DNA of 64,000 nucleotides from an uncultured Clostridia bacterium (GCA_944386805.1 CALXCO010000005.1:1-64000), one strand, 5' to 3'. Positions 16,835 to 25,231 are shown, numbered from the stretch's first letter. Notes: a model not told the origin generated them from the sequence alone. Numbers and translations: made by a program.

Positions 16835-17808
16835 TGGCTGAATCCAATCTCACACAGGCACCTCTTCTCCAGGTGGACAATCTGAAAAAATACTTCCCTG
16901 CCGGCAAAAACCAGATTCTGAAAGCCGTCGACGGCGTCAGTTTCTCGATTGCACGCGGTGAAACTCTCGGTCTGGTCGGCGAATCGGGCTGCGGTAAGAC
17001 GACTGTCGGACGCACCATCCTGCGGCTGTACGAACCGGACGGCGGCACTGTTCAGTTCGACGGTGAGGATATCTCCCATCTGTCGGGCAAAGCGTGGAAA
17101 CAGATGACCCGCCGGATGCAGATGGTCTTTCAGGACCCTTATGCATCGCTGAACCCCTTCTTTACCGTCGGTGAAATCATCGAGGAAGGGCTGGTCATCC
17201 ATAAGCTGTACCCCAACAAGGCTGAACGCAAAGAACGGGTTTATCAGCTGCTGGAAATGGTCGGCCTGAACAAGGAACATGCCAACCGCTTCCCGCACGA
17301 GTTCTCCGGCGGTCAGCGCCAGAGAGTCGGCATTGCACGTGCGCTGGCACTGGACCCGGACTTCCTGATCTGTGACGAGGCAATCTCGGCACTGGATGTG
17401 TCCATCCAGGCACAGGTCGTCAACATGCTGATGCGCTTCCAGCGGGAAATGAACCTGACCTACCTGTTCATCACCCACGACCTGTCGATGGTCCGGCATA
17501 TCGCCGACCATACCGCGGTCATGTATCTGGGTAAAATGGTCGAATATGGCATCACCTCCGAACTGTACAGCCATCCCGCTCATCCGTATACCGTCGGCCT
17601 GCTTTCGGCTGTCCCGGTCCCGGACCCTGAATACTGCCGCACCCACAAGCCGGCTCATCTGCAGGGTGAGGTTCCCAGCCCGATTAACCCTAAGCCGGGC
17701 TGCCGTTTCTGCGACCGCTGCCCTCGTGCCACCGAACGCTGCCGTCAGGAAGAACCCGCCTTCACCGAGGTTTCTCCCGGACATTATGCCGCCTGTCATA
17801 ACCTGTAA
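16834..17808 (+). CDS. Oligopeptide ABC transporter ATPase (OppF/DppF type)
   Basis: This 324-aa partner of the OppD-type ATPase has Walker A GESGCGKT, the signature FSGGQRQRVGIARAL, Walker B LICDEAISALD and H-loop ITHD. The C-terminal Cys cluster is GCRFCDRCPRATERC. A one-base overlap (TAATG) with the upstream gene implies coupled translation. The two ATPases form the heterodimer that powers peptide import. Confidence 0.92.
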   Translation: MAESNLTQAPLLQVDNLKKYFPAGKNQILKAVDGVSFSIARGETLGLVGESGCGKTTVGRTILRLYEPDGGTVQFDGEDISHLSGKAWKQMTRRMQMVFQDPYASLNPFFTVGEIIEEGLVIHKLYPNKAERKERVYQLLEMVGLNKEHANRFPHEFSGGQRQRVGIARALALDPDFLICDEAISALDVSIQAQVVNMLMRFQREMNLTYLFITHDLSMVRHIADHTAVMYLGKMVEYGITSELYSHPAHPYTVGLLSAVPVPDPEYCRTHKPAHLQGEVPSPINPKPGCRFCDRCPRATERCRQEEPAFTEVSPGHYAACHNL

Positions 17809-17844
17809 ACAGGCTCTATACATCATTGGAAACGGAGTAGACAC

Positions 17845-19041
17845 ATGTCTGAACAATTCGATTTTGAAACCCTTGTTGACCGCAGCATGCAGGGCAGTCT
17901 GCGCGACTCGATAACTGACCCCCGTCTGCTGGCGGCTGGCCTTCCATCCTTTTCGGCTGCTGAAATGGACTTTCCGACCGCTCCCTGTATTCTGGAAGCG
18001 CTGAGGAAACGGGTCGATGCCGGTATCTTCGGCTTTGCCCTGTGTGACCAGCCGTATCAGGACGCAGTCGTCCGGTGGATGAAGATGATGCGTAACTGGG
18101 AGATTGAACGGGAATGGATCGTCCCGGCGCTTGGCACGATCTTTTCGCTGTCCATCGCCATCCGTGCCTTTACCGCTCCCGGCAGCCGGGTCCTGATTCA
18201 GCGTCCGGTATACGACCGTTATGACCAGGCTATCTACCGCAACCAGCGTGTCCCGCTGAACAACTCGCTGATTCTCCGGGATGACGGTCATTATGCAATG
18301 GACTTTGACGATCTGGAAAAGCAGATGGCACTGCCGGATGTCACGCTGATGGTGCTCTGCAACCCCCAGAACCCGACCGGTACCGTCTGGAAACGGGAGG
18401 AACTGGAACGTCTGGCAGAGCTGGCGAAAAAATATGATGTCGTCGTCTTCAGCGATGAGATCTATGCCGAGTTCTGCTTCCTCGATCAGCCGGTCGTCCC
18501 GTTCGCTGCAATTCCTGCCGCAATGGGGCATGCAATCAGTTGTACCGGCCTCGGAAAAGCCTTCAACTTCACCGGTGTGAACCATGCCAACAACCTGATT
18601 CCCGACCCGGCATTGCGTGAGGCCTTCACCACCCAGCGCAACCGCGATCATTACGGCAGTATCGACCCGATTGCCTATACCTCGGTTCTCGCCGCCTACA
18701 ACAGCGATGGTGCATGGAACCGGGCAGTCAATCAACTGGTGCTCAAAAACGGCGATATTATCCGCGACTTCTTCCGTCAGCACCTGCCTGCCGTCAAAGT
18801 TGCGCCGCAGGAGGGTGCCTTCACCATCTGGATTGACTGGAGAGGGCTTGGGCTGACGGATGAGCTGCTGTTCGACCTGCTGGAAGAAAAGGCGCTGATT
18901 CAGACCAACCACGGTTCCGAATATGGCGAGGAAGGCAGAGGCTTCTGCCGGATGAACATTGCAACACCGACCGTCGAAATTCAAAAGGCACTGGAGCGGC
19001 TGCTGAAGGCCGCCAGAGAGGCCGGTCTGGCCACTGCCTAG
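17845..19041 (+). CDS. MalY/PatB-type PLP-dependent C-S lyase or aminotransferase
   Basis: This 398-aa fold-type I PLP enzyme has the MalY/PatB opening (AAEMDFPTAPCILEALRKRV). It also has NPQNPTG for the cofactor and FSDEIYAEF, and the PLP lysine sits in TGLGKAFNFTG, where relatives usually read SxSKTFN. The family is mainly cystathionine beta-lyases and cysteine-S-conjugate beta-lyases that release thiols, pyruvate and ammonia. It lies 36 bases after the last transporter gene with GGAG before its ATG, so it is the sixth gene of the operon. This points to sulfur-containing amino acids or peptides as the imported material, an inference. Confidence 0.85.
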   Translation: MSEQFDFETLVDRSMQGSLRDSITDPRLLAAGLPSFSAAEMDFPTAPCILEALRKRVDAGIFGFALCDQPYQDAVVRWMKMMRNWEIEREWIVPALGTIFSLSIAIRAFTAPGSRVLIQRPVYDRYDQAIYRNQRVPLNNSLILRDDGHYAMDFDDLEKQMALPDVTLMVLCNPQNPTGTVWKREELERLAELAKKYDVVVFSDEIYAEFCFLDQPVVPFAAIPAAMGHAISCTGLGKAFNFTGVNHANNLIPDPALREAFTTQRNRDHYGSIDPIAYTSVLAAYNSDGAWNRAVNQLVLKNGDIIRDFFRQHLPAVKVAPQEGAFTIWIDWRGLGLTDELLFDLLEEKALIQTNHGSEYGEEGRGFCRMNIATPTVEIQKALERLLKAAREAGLATA

Positions 19042-19058
19042 ACGTATCTGACTATAGC

Positions 19059-19097
19059 AAAACACCCGCAAATCCAGGCTGGATTTGCGGGTGTTTT
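19059..19097 (+). terminator. Bidirectional terminator
   Basis: A perfect 18-bp stem begins AAAACACCCGCAAATCCA (19059-19076), with its complement at 19080-19097. It closes both the importer operon and the gntR gene. Confidence 0.92.
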
Positions 19098-19112
19098 CAA
19101 TTGCTGATCTTC

Positions 19113-19718
19113 TCATATTTCATCGCGGGAAAGCTGAAGGTCAAGGCGGAGTTCCTCCGCTGCAAGGTCCATATCCCGGTTGCGGAGCGCCTGTATAATC
19201 TGATGGTGGTGCGGTTCATCCACCTGATTGACAATGCTGGCACCGTTGGTCATCGCGTACCGGCAGACGGAACCGATGAAACTGTACAATGTATCATACA
19301 GATAAGGATTTTTGCACATCCTTGCGAGCTGTAAATGGAAATTGGAGTTGACCGTCGAATAAGGGTCATACTGGCTGTCGGAAGGAGTATTCAGCACCGC
19401 TTCCAGCTGGTCAATCTCCTCATCGGTGCAGCGCCGGATAATCTCCCGCAGTGCGAGCGCTTCCACCTGGTAACGGACCTTCTGAATCATATTCAGCTGG
19501 GCCGGGCTGATCTCCAACAACAGGTACCCTTTGCGCGGCAGGCTTTTCAGATAATGGTCATGGCACAGCCGCTGCAGGACCTCACGTGCGGTAATTTTGC
19601 TGATGCCGTACTGGTCTGCTACCCCCTGCTCCTGAATCAGCTCATCCGAGGACAGAGCACCACTGATAATCGCCTGACGAATCTTTCCATATACGCTGTC
19701 CGCAAGTTTTTCTTTCAT
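19113..19718 (-). CDS. GntR family regulator (FadR/FCD subfamily)
   Basis: This 201-aa regulator has a winged HTH (residues 5-65; ISKITAREVLQRLCHDHYL) and a helical FCD domain. Asp/His residues that bind metal or a carboxylate ligand in this family are visible (NSNFHLQL and EPHHHQII). It lies between the importer/lyase operon and the tldDE genes, both of which carry a matching palindrome at their transcription starts, so it is the leading candidate regulator of both. That link is inferred. The ribosome site is AGGGTGG. Confidence 0.9.
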   Translation of the reverse strand: MKEKLADSVYGKIRQAIISGALSSDELIQEQGVADQYGISKITAREVLQRLCHDHYLKSLPRKGYLLLEISPAQLNMIQKVRYQVEALALREIIRRCTDEEIDQLEAVLNTPSDSQYDPYSTVNSNFHLQLARMCKNPYLYDTLYSFIGSVCRYAMTNGASIVNQVDEPHHHQIIQALRNRDMDLAAEELRLDLQLSRDEI

Positions 19719-19765
19719 ATAACCACCCTGTCTGTAAATATTGAAAATATGCCCAAACGCATAAA

Positions 19766-19796
19766 GAAACCAGCTCGGAAAATCCCAGCTGGTTTC
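19766..19796 (-). terminator. Terminator-like hairpin between tldE and gntR
   Basis: A 10-bp stem GAAACCAGCT / AGCTGGTTTC (19766-19775, 19787-19796) is followed on the minus strand by TTTATG. It may end tldDE transcripts. Because the gntR promoter lies upstream of it, it would also lie in the gntR leader. Confidence 0.6.
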
Positions 19797-19817
19797 TGTC
19801 CGAACGGCGCCAGGCCA

Positions 19818-19879
19818 TTATATATGGCTGTACATATTGATATATAACTGATTATAACATATCTGAGATAAAAGGTCAA
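19818..19879 (-). promoter_or_regulatory. gntR promoter with palindrome at the start site
   Basis: On the minus strand TTGACC (19879-19874), a 17-bp spacer, and TATAAT (19856-19851). An inverted repeat TTATATAT / ATATATAA (19818-19825, 19840-19847) begins at the transcription start, a likely site for autoregulation. It differs from the importer/tldD palindrome. Confidence 0.6.
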
Positions 19880-19899
19880 GAATTCTGTCGAATCGGCGG

Positions 19900-21252
19900 T
19901 TATTTGCCGCTGACAACCAGCTCACTGACCAGCACCGAAGGTGCGCCGACACAATAAGCATGGGTCATAATAAACGGCGAAATCATCAGATCGTCCGCTA
20001 CCCCGATCACCGACTGGAACAGCTCTTCGAGTGTGCCGTGAATCGCGATGGACGCGAGGTTTTTGACCGGCTTACCGTCTTTGTAGAGGATGCCGCGACA
20101 GGGAATCGAAAAATGCCCCGATGAGATATCCAGACAGTGGAACGGGTCGTAGGAATCGGTAATCCGGATGCCGTCCCCCAGCTGCTCCAGCAGCTGCTCT
20201 TTGGTGGAGCTTCCCGGCTCCACAACCCAGATATCCGGCGTAACGGTATGCTGATTCGGGATGCCCGAAGTCAGCGACGGACAACGTCCTGCACGTCCGT
20301 TAGAGGCAACAGAAAACGCCGCTGCACTGTCAAGATGATGCAGCATGCCGGTCATTACACCACCCCGCATGATCTCCAACGGAACGCTGGGAGTACCCTC
20401 ATAGTCAAACGCGAACTGCTGTCCGCAGGCAGGATGAGACGGATAATCGGTAATATTCAGGCAGTCCGCGCCGATCTTCTGCCCCAGTTTGTCCGAAAGG
20501 CAGGAGGTCCGGTTCTGGCAGCGCGGACCTGCAAACGCCATCCACGCGGTCAGCATGATATTCCAGACAACCGGCTGTTCCAGCAGTACACGGAACCGTC
20601 CGGGTGTAAAGGACTCCGGCTCTTTTTGCAGAGACAGCCGCTCCACCGTCTCGCGGACAATCTGGTCAGCATCTACGCTCTCCAGTCCGGGCAGATTCAG
20701 TTCAAAAGCGGTCCCGCATCCAAACCCGTCAATCTCGGCCTGTGCCGACACGCTGACGACGATGGCACGGGAGGTGCTCTCCATCTCTGCCCCATTGCTG
20801 GACACCAGCTGGCTGGTATTCTCTTCTTCCGATACGGTGACGCTGGTCTGCTGAATCATGCCACTTGCCTGCCGCAGTTTCTGCTCCAGCAAAAGAGCCG
20901 TCTCTTTCAGCTGTGCAGGCGTCGCCTTGCTGCCGGTCTCCACCCTGCCGGAAAACATCGTTTCCTTTCCCTGCAAGGTCAGCCGGTTGCCGGAAGCACA
21001 CATCCCGTCCCGTCTGGCTGTCTCCAGCAATTCGGACAGATCTTCCCCAAGATCCTGCGTGCAGGCAGTCCCGCTGACCTCTCCGCAGACACGCGCATAA
21101 ATCGTCGTAACAGAGGAGGCACCGGTATCGGTAATGCTGCCGTTTGCCGCGGTCGCTGTGACGACCTGCTGGCGCTGTGCCTGCAATTCGGCGGCGTCTA
21201 CCCCTTCCGGCAGATGACCAAAAGCTTTTTCCCAGTCTTTTCTTTCCATCAT
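19900..21252 (-). CDS. TldE/PmbA-type protease subunit
   Basis: This 450-aa member of the TldD/TldE family lacks an HExxxH motif, as expected for the TldE (PmbA) subunit that completes the active heterodimer. Typical regions are the N-terminal substrate-tunnel domain and a C-terminal segment with EIMRGGVMTGMLHHLDSAAA. The start at 21252 follows GAGGAGG and lies 13 bases after tldD. In Escherichia coli TldD/TldE degrades unfolded peptides, removes the microcin B17 leader and helps process CcdA. Confidence 0.9.
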   Translation of the reverse strand: MMERKDWEKAFGHLPEGVDAAELQAQRQQVVTATAANGSITDTGASSVTTIYARVCGEVSGTACTQDLGEDLSELLETARRDGMCASGNRLTLQGKETMFSGRVETGSKATPAQLKETALLLEQKLRQASGMIQQTSVTVSEEENTSQLVSSNGAEMESTSRAIVVSVSAQAEIDGFGCGTAFELNLPGLESVDADQIVRETVERLSLQKEPESFTPGRFRVLLEQPVVWNIMLTAWMAFAGPRCQNRTSCLSDKLGQKIGADCLNITDYPSHPACGQQFAFDYEGTPSVPLEIMRGGVMTGMLHHLDSAAAFSVASNGRAGRCPSLTSGIPNQHTVTPDIWVVEPGSSTKEQLLEQLGDGIRITDSYDPFHCLDISSGHFSIPCRGILYKDGKPVKNLASIAIHGTLEELFQSVIGVADDLMISPFIMTHAYCVGAPSVLVSELVVSGK

Positions 21253-21265
21253 ACCCTGTTCCTCC

Positions 21266-22651
21266 TCACTCGGCTGTGCCGCCGATTGCCATCGCACTGA
21301 CCCTGATCCGCGGCTGGAAAGCAGTGGTCGGAACCAGTCCGGAGCTTGCTCCGCAGAACCCACCGAAATCCGGCGCCAGTCTGCTGCCGACACGGTCGAC
21401 CAGCTTGATAACCTCCATGCCGCGTCCGTTCAGCGTCAGTCCGCTGACCGGATGGACCAGCCGTCCGTTTTCAATCCACCAGCCTTCGGTGATCTCAATT
21501 GAGAACTCCCGTCCGCCGGAACCGCCGCCGCATCCGGTGACAAACAGTCCACGGTCAATGTCCCGAATCATTTCCTCCTCGTCATCCGTTCCCGGTGCGA
21601 GGAAGGTATTGGTCATACGGGAGGTAGGCGCATAGGTATAATCCTGTTTGCGTCCGTTGCCGGTCGACTGCATCCCAAGGCGGCGGCCGCCCATTCGGTC
21701 ACAGAGATATCCCTTTAACACACCGTTTTCGATCAGCACATTTCTGCGGGTCGGAGTTCCCTCGTCGTCCACCGCTTCACTTCCGTACATGCCGGGAATG
21801 GTGCCGTCGTCCAGCAGTGTAACCTTGTCGGAGGCAACCTTTTTGCCCAGCTGACCGCAGAATTCGCTCGACCCGGATGCTATCGCAATCGACTCCAGCG
21901 GATGCCCGCAGCATTCATGCCAGAAAGTCCCACAGCTGCCGGCATCCAATACGACCGGTACGGTGCAGGAACGAATCGGTTCGGCTTTCAGAGAGGTCGC
22001 CATCCGTTCAAGGAAATTCTTTGCAAAAGTAGTAGTCGCATCGGTATCACGGAATGCTTCAAACCCGGACGGACAGACATAGTCGGCCCAGCGGGAAAGC
22101 AGCCGGCCGTCTTTGCCTTCCATCGTCGCTTTCAGCCGCAGACGGCAGGCCGTCCGGCGGTCCTGGGTAAACAGTCCCTCGGTATTGGCAATCATCACCC
22201 GCTGGTCCTTATCCGAATACCCGATATCCATCGAACGAAGGCCGGCATATCCGGACAGGCTGCCGCTGGTATTCCGGAGCAGCTCAATTTTCCGTGCATT
22301 GTCGACGTCAGCCGGCGAAATCTCGACCGGATTCGGGGACGCGATCTGCCGGGAAACAAACGAAGGAATCTGCAAAGAACCTGTTCCGCTGTCCAGCAGC
22401 TCGGCAGCCCGTCTGGCCTGTTCCAGCAGGCTGGGAAGCCGCAGGTCGTTGGTGCAGACATACACGCTTTTTTCTCCGCGCAGCAGGTAAATCCCGACGC
22501 CGACCGTCCGTACCGTCGTCGCCCTTCCGACCTTTCCGCCGCTGTAATCGATATCGTGCTCTTCCTTATCTTCCCAGAACAGCTCGGCGAAATCTCCGCC
22601 GGTCCGGACTGCTTCACTGAGCACCAGTCTGATTTCTTCTTGTGACAGCAT
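21266..22651 (-). CDS. tldD: TldD-type metalloprotease subunit
   Basis: This 461-aa catalytic subunit has the zinc motif HECCGH at about residues 245-250, with the later CGGGSG segment and a conserved Cys region near the C-terminus. It partners the TldE protein encoded directly downstream. The complex takes peptides through a narrow tunnel and cuts them without a fixed sequence. The ATG follows AAGGAGGG at good spacing. The promoter region shares a palindrome with the oligopeptide importer, which fits import followed by intracellular cleavage of the same peptides. Confidence 0.92.
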   Translation of the reverse strand: MLSQEEIRLVLSEAVRTGGDFAELFWEDKEEHDIDYSGGKVGRATTVRTVGVGIYLLRGEKSVYVCTNDLRLPSLLEQARRAAELLDSGTGSLQIPSFVSRQIASPNPVEISPADVDNARKIELLRNTSGSLSGYAGLRSMDIGYSDKDQRVMIANTEGLFTQDRRTACRLRLKATMEGKDGRLLSRWADYVCPSGFEAFRDTDATTTFAKNFLERMATSLKAEPIRSCTVPVVLDAGSCGTFWHECCGHPLESIAIASGSSEFCGQLGKKVASDKVTLLDDGTIPGMYGSEAVDDEGTPTRRNVLIENGVLKGYLCDRMGGRRLGMQSTGNGRKQDYTYAPTSRMTNTFLAPGTDDEEEMIRDIDRGLFVTGCGGGSGGREFSIEITEGWWIENGRLVHPVSGLTLNGRGMEVIKLVDRVGSRLAPDFGGFCGASSGLVPTTAFQPRIRVSAMAIGGTAE

Positions 22652-22685
22652 GATGACCCTCCTTCATACCATGGACAAACTATAC

Positions 22686-22749
22686 TAATCTCTGATAATG
22701 TCAGTGATTATGCTATACTTAATATAACATTTCCGCTTTGCATTGTCAA
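22686..22749 (-). promoter_or_regulatory. tldD promoter with palindromic operator
   Basis: On the minus strand TTGACA (22749-22744), a 17-bp spacer, and TATATT (22726-22721). A long near-palindrome, TAATC-t-CTGATAATGTCAG-t-GATTA (22686-22710), lies just after the start. It resembles the element at 11913-11938 in sequence and in position relative to the promoter. Confidence 0.8.
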
Positions 22750-22837
22750 TACGATACAGCTGCAAACTACCAAAATCAACGATGAGTTGAAGGCCTCTGT
22801 TCATCAGCCTGACGCCGGGTCACCTTACTGCATTACA

Positions 22838-22871
22838 AAAGCCGCTGTGGTCAAAATCCCACAGCGGCTTT
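22838..22871 (-). terminator. Terminator of the GGDEF/ATC hydrolase unit
   Basis: A perfect 13-bp stem AAAGCCGCTGTGG / CCACAGCGGCTTT (22838-22850, 22859-22871) lies 10 bases after the hydrolase stop. Confidence 0.88.
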
Positions 22872-22881
22872 CCTATCCACA

Positions 22882-23571
22882 TTATGCCATCAGGAAGTTC
22901 TCTCCGGCCAGCCATACCAGCTGTTCTGCCATTGCAGCGCCATACTGTTCGCCAAACGCCCCCAGTACCCGCTCGATGACTGCTTCGCCTTCCTGACCGA
23001 AAATGCCGGTACAGACGGTCCCAAACGCGGTATAGACATGTGCGCAATGATAATCAAATCCCCTGACGCTGCCCTCGCGATGCTTCAAATCGGTTTCGGG
23101 TGTAATCCCGGCATTGCGGACACGGAAAATACAGCAATCAGCCGTGTGCATCGTCTGCACCGTCCGAAACGGAATCTGTCCATTAAATCCCTGGTTGATT
23201 GCCTCATCCAGATTTGCGCAGTAAAGGGCGCCGGCTTCCAGTGCACCAAACTTTTTAAATCCCTGGTACCACGGACAGGTCAGCACATGATATTCATAGT
23301 CCGGTGTATAGGATGCGACACGGGTTTTGCTGACATTACCGGTTCGGACAACCTCGCCGGAAGGTTCCCACTCCCCATACCGGCAGAAGGTGATATAATC
23401 CAGCTTCTGTCCGTCCCGGATTGCACGCTGTGCCATCCGACTGCCGCGCTGCATGCCATACTGTTTCACCGCATGGATAAAGGCCTCCACCCCTCGCTCT
23501 CCAAAAGTTTCCTTCAGTTCCTTATAATATGCCGCAATCAAAAAAGTCTGACTTTCTTCGGTAAATGCCAT
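22882..23571 (-). CDS. L-2-amino-thiazoline-4-carboxylate (ATC) hydrolase family protein
   Basis: This 229-aa protein matches the ATC hydrolase family in its N-terminal helices (RGSRMAQRAIRDGQKLDYITF) and in the C-terminal half with CPWYQGFKKFG and DCCIFRVRNAG. The named activity opens a thiazoline ring on the way to L-cysteine in Pseudomonas, but most Clostridia members are uncharacterised. ATG 23571 follows AGAGGAGG. It is the second gene of a unit with a diguanylate cyclase 20 bases upstream. Its closeness to tldDE, the peptide importer and a C-S lyase hints at sulfur amino-acid or azoline peptide metabolism. Confidence 0.8.
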   Translation of the reverse strand: MAFTEESQTFLIAAYYKELKETFGERGVEAFIHAVKQYGMQRGSRMAQRAIRDGQKLDYITFCRYGEWEPSGEVVRTGNVSKTRVASYTPDYEYHVLTCPWYQGFKKFGALEAGALYCANLDEAINQGFNGQIPFRTVQTMHTADCCIFRVRNAGITPETDLKHREGSVRGFDYHCAHVYTAFGTVCTGIFGQEGEAVIERVLGAFGEQYGAAMAEQLVWLAGENFLMA

Positions 23572-23591
23572 ATGGGTTCCTCCTCTGCCGG

Positions 23592-24722
23592 TCACATCAG
23601 TACCTTGAACTTATAACTGCCCTTTTGATCGCGTTTGACCGAATAAAGCAGTTCATCCACCTCTTTATACAGTTCCTGATAGGTCAGGTTGTGTCTCTTG
23701 ACCTGCACGATTCCGATACTGCATCCGACCGGCAGTTTGATACCATTCCACTCAATTTCCGATATTGCCGCCAGGAACTGTTTGATCAATATTTCCAGCT
23801 GTTTTTCGGAAATGGTATGCAGCTGCAAAACCGCGAACTCATCTCCGCCCAGACGTCCAATCAGCTGATCTTCTTCGCAGAAAATTTTCTTCAAAATCCC
23901 CGCCAGCTGAACCAGTACATAATCGCCGCACGGATGACCGTACCGGTCGTTGATGTTTTTGAAATTATCCAGATCCAGCATCAGTACCGAGATGGTATTC
24001 GTCGCATCCACCAGCCCCAGTGCATTTTTCAGCCGGTATTCAAAAGCACTTTTATTCAGGATGGAAAGCATCTGATCCTGTTCCAGAAGCGCTTCCAGCT
24101 GCTGATTCATCTTATTGATTTCCTTTTTCTGCGAAATCTCCACTACATTGTGGTGGAACTGTGCCAGACAAATTCCCATCGAGACCAGTACTGTTATCGT
24201 CAGATTAATGCTGGTACCCTGGCTGATTGTGTCGTGATTGAGCAGCATAAACAGCAGATACCCCAGCCCCAGACATGGAATTGAAAAATAGTTGGAAAGA
24301 TGAACCAATATCGACAGTCCAAAAAAAAATGTTGTGAACACATATACTTCCGCATCCGGGTTGCTGATCAGATCATATGTATTCAGGCAGATATGCCACA
24401 ACATCAAAAATACGATCCCCATATACTGCATTCTCTTCTGGAAAAGCATCGACCGGCTGCGGAACAGATGCTGCAAATACAGATATATTGTCGCCACAGC
24501 CAGCAGCACACAGTACATACCAAAGTATACCCGATTGTTGTGTGATGTCAGCCCCGATTTGGACATGAAAATTACCCGCACAACATTAAATATCTCAGTA
24601 AGATAAATGATCATGCCGACAATCACAAAAGATGTTTTATTTTTACGCAGGCAGCTGCTATAAAACTCCTCCCGTATATCCGGTGGAATAGTCAGAAAAT
24701 TCTTGACCCGCTTCCATATCAT
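23592..24722 (-). CDS. Membrane-bound GGDEF diguanylate cyclase
   Basis: This 376-aa protein has about five to six transmembrane segments (residues 30-205), a short coiled linker and a C-terminal GGDEF domain with an intact RLGGDEF motif and DLDNFKxINDxxGH upstream. It should make cyclic di-GMP. The product-inhibition site RxxD five residues before GGDEF is absent (the sequence there is EEDQ). The start follows GGGAGGG. It is co-transcribed with the ATC hydrolase gene, an uncommon pairing. The N-terminal sensor type is not recognised. Confidence 0.9.
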   Translation of the reverse strand: MIWKRVKNFLTIPPDIREEFYSSCLRKNKTSFVIVGMIIYLTEIFNVVRVIFMSKSGLTSHNNRVYFGMYCVLLAVATIYLYLQHLFRSRSMLFQKRMQYMGIVFLMLWHICLNTYDLISNPDAEVYVFTTFFFGLSILVHLSNYFSIPCLGLGYLLFMLLNHDTISQGTSINLTITVLVSMGICLAQFHHNVVEISQKKEINKMNQQLEALLEQDQMLSILNKSAFEYRLKNALGLVDATNTISVLMLDLDNFKNINDRYGHPCGDYVLVQLAGILKKIFCEEDQLIGRLGGDEFAVLQLHTISEKQLEILIKQFLAAISEIEWNGIKLPVGCSIGIVQVKRHNLTYQELYKEVDELLYSVKRDQKGSYKFKVLM

Positions 24723-24773
24723 CTGTAGCCCTCCCAGGTTCAAGATTTTACTACATCGCACTTGACATTAACT

Positions 24774-24784
24774 CAAATTATATC
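24774..24784 (-). promoter_or_regulatory. Extended -10 promoter of the GGDEF unit
   Basis: On the minus strand TGATATAAT forms an extended -10 ending at 24777, with no clear -35. The leader is about 48 bases. Confidence 0.5.
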
Positions 24785-24835
24785 ACAAATGACGCAGTTT
24801 GACTACCTCTCCGGCGGAAAATTAACCGATAAAGA

Positions 24836-24866
24836 AAACCCCGTAACCATATTGGTTACGGGGTTT
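24836..24866 (-). terminator. Terminator of the tRNA-Val pair
   Basis: A perfect 13-bp stem AAACCCCGTAACC / GGTTACGGGGTTT (24836-24848, 24854-24866) lies 5 bases after the CCA end of tRNA-Val(CAC). Confidence 0.88.
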
Positions 24867-24870
24867 GTTC

Positions 24871-24947
24871 TGGTAGAGACATTGGGGCTCGAACCCAAGA
24901 CCTCAGCGATGTGAACGCTGCGCTCTAACCAGCTGAGCTATGCCTCC
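24871..24947 (-). tRNA. tRNA-Val (anticodon CAC)
   Basis: This 77-nt cloverleaf has an acceptor stem GGAGGCA/TGTCTCT, an anticodon stem CAGCG/CGCTG with loop TTCACAT (anticodon CAC, reads GUG), a T-loop GGTTCGAGCC and an encoded CCA end. It is the second tRNA of a two-gene transcript. Confidence 0.95.
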
Positions 24948-24994
24948 ATGTAAAAAAGCGCGGACCCGTTAAAACGAATCCGCAGCTTTGAATA

Positions 24995-25071
24995 TGGTGT
25001 GGATAAATGGACTTGAACCATCGACCCCCTGCATGTCAAGCAGGTACTCTAACCAGCTGAGCTATACCCAC
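24995..25071 (-). tRNA. tRNA-Val (anticodon GAC)
   Basis: This 77-nt cloverleaf has an acceptor stem GTGGGTA/TATCCAC, an anticodon stem CCTGC/GCAGG with loop TTGACAT (anticodon GAC, reads GUC and GUU) and an encoded CCA end. It is not tRNA-Asp, whose anticodon would be GTC. It is transcribed first, ahead of tRNA-Val(CAC). Confidence 0.95.
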
Positions 25072-25105
25072 ACATGAGAAACTGACTTTTCGTGACAGCT
25101 TCTAT

Positions 25106-25134
25106 ATTATACCGCATGAATTCTCATTTGTCAA
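25106..25134 (-). promoter_or_regulatory. Strong promoter of the tRNA-Val pair
   Basis: On the minus strand a perfect consensus: TTGACA (25134-25129), a 17-bp spacer, and TATAAT (25111-25106). Confidence 0.9.
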
Positions 25135-25231
25135 CCCCAAATTTGAATTTTTTTCCTGCTCCGTTTTTCCCCGGCCAACCAATCAAAAACGCACCGAAAA
25201 GGATGCTCTCCCTTTCGATGCGTACAGATTT

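Noticed and set aside
16831-19116. 761-codon open frame on the minus strand
   Set aside because: It runs antisense across the OppF ATPase and C-S lyase genes, both of which are clear. The predicted protein is low in structure and unlike any family.
19718-19740. AGGGTGG before gntR as a T-box sequence
   Set aside because: It is simply the ribosome binding site. No specifier stem or T-box bulge sequence is present.
24995-25071. tRNA first read as tRNA-Asp
   Set aside because: The anticodon loop on the minus strand is TTGACAT, giving GAC (valine), not GTC.
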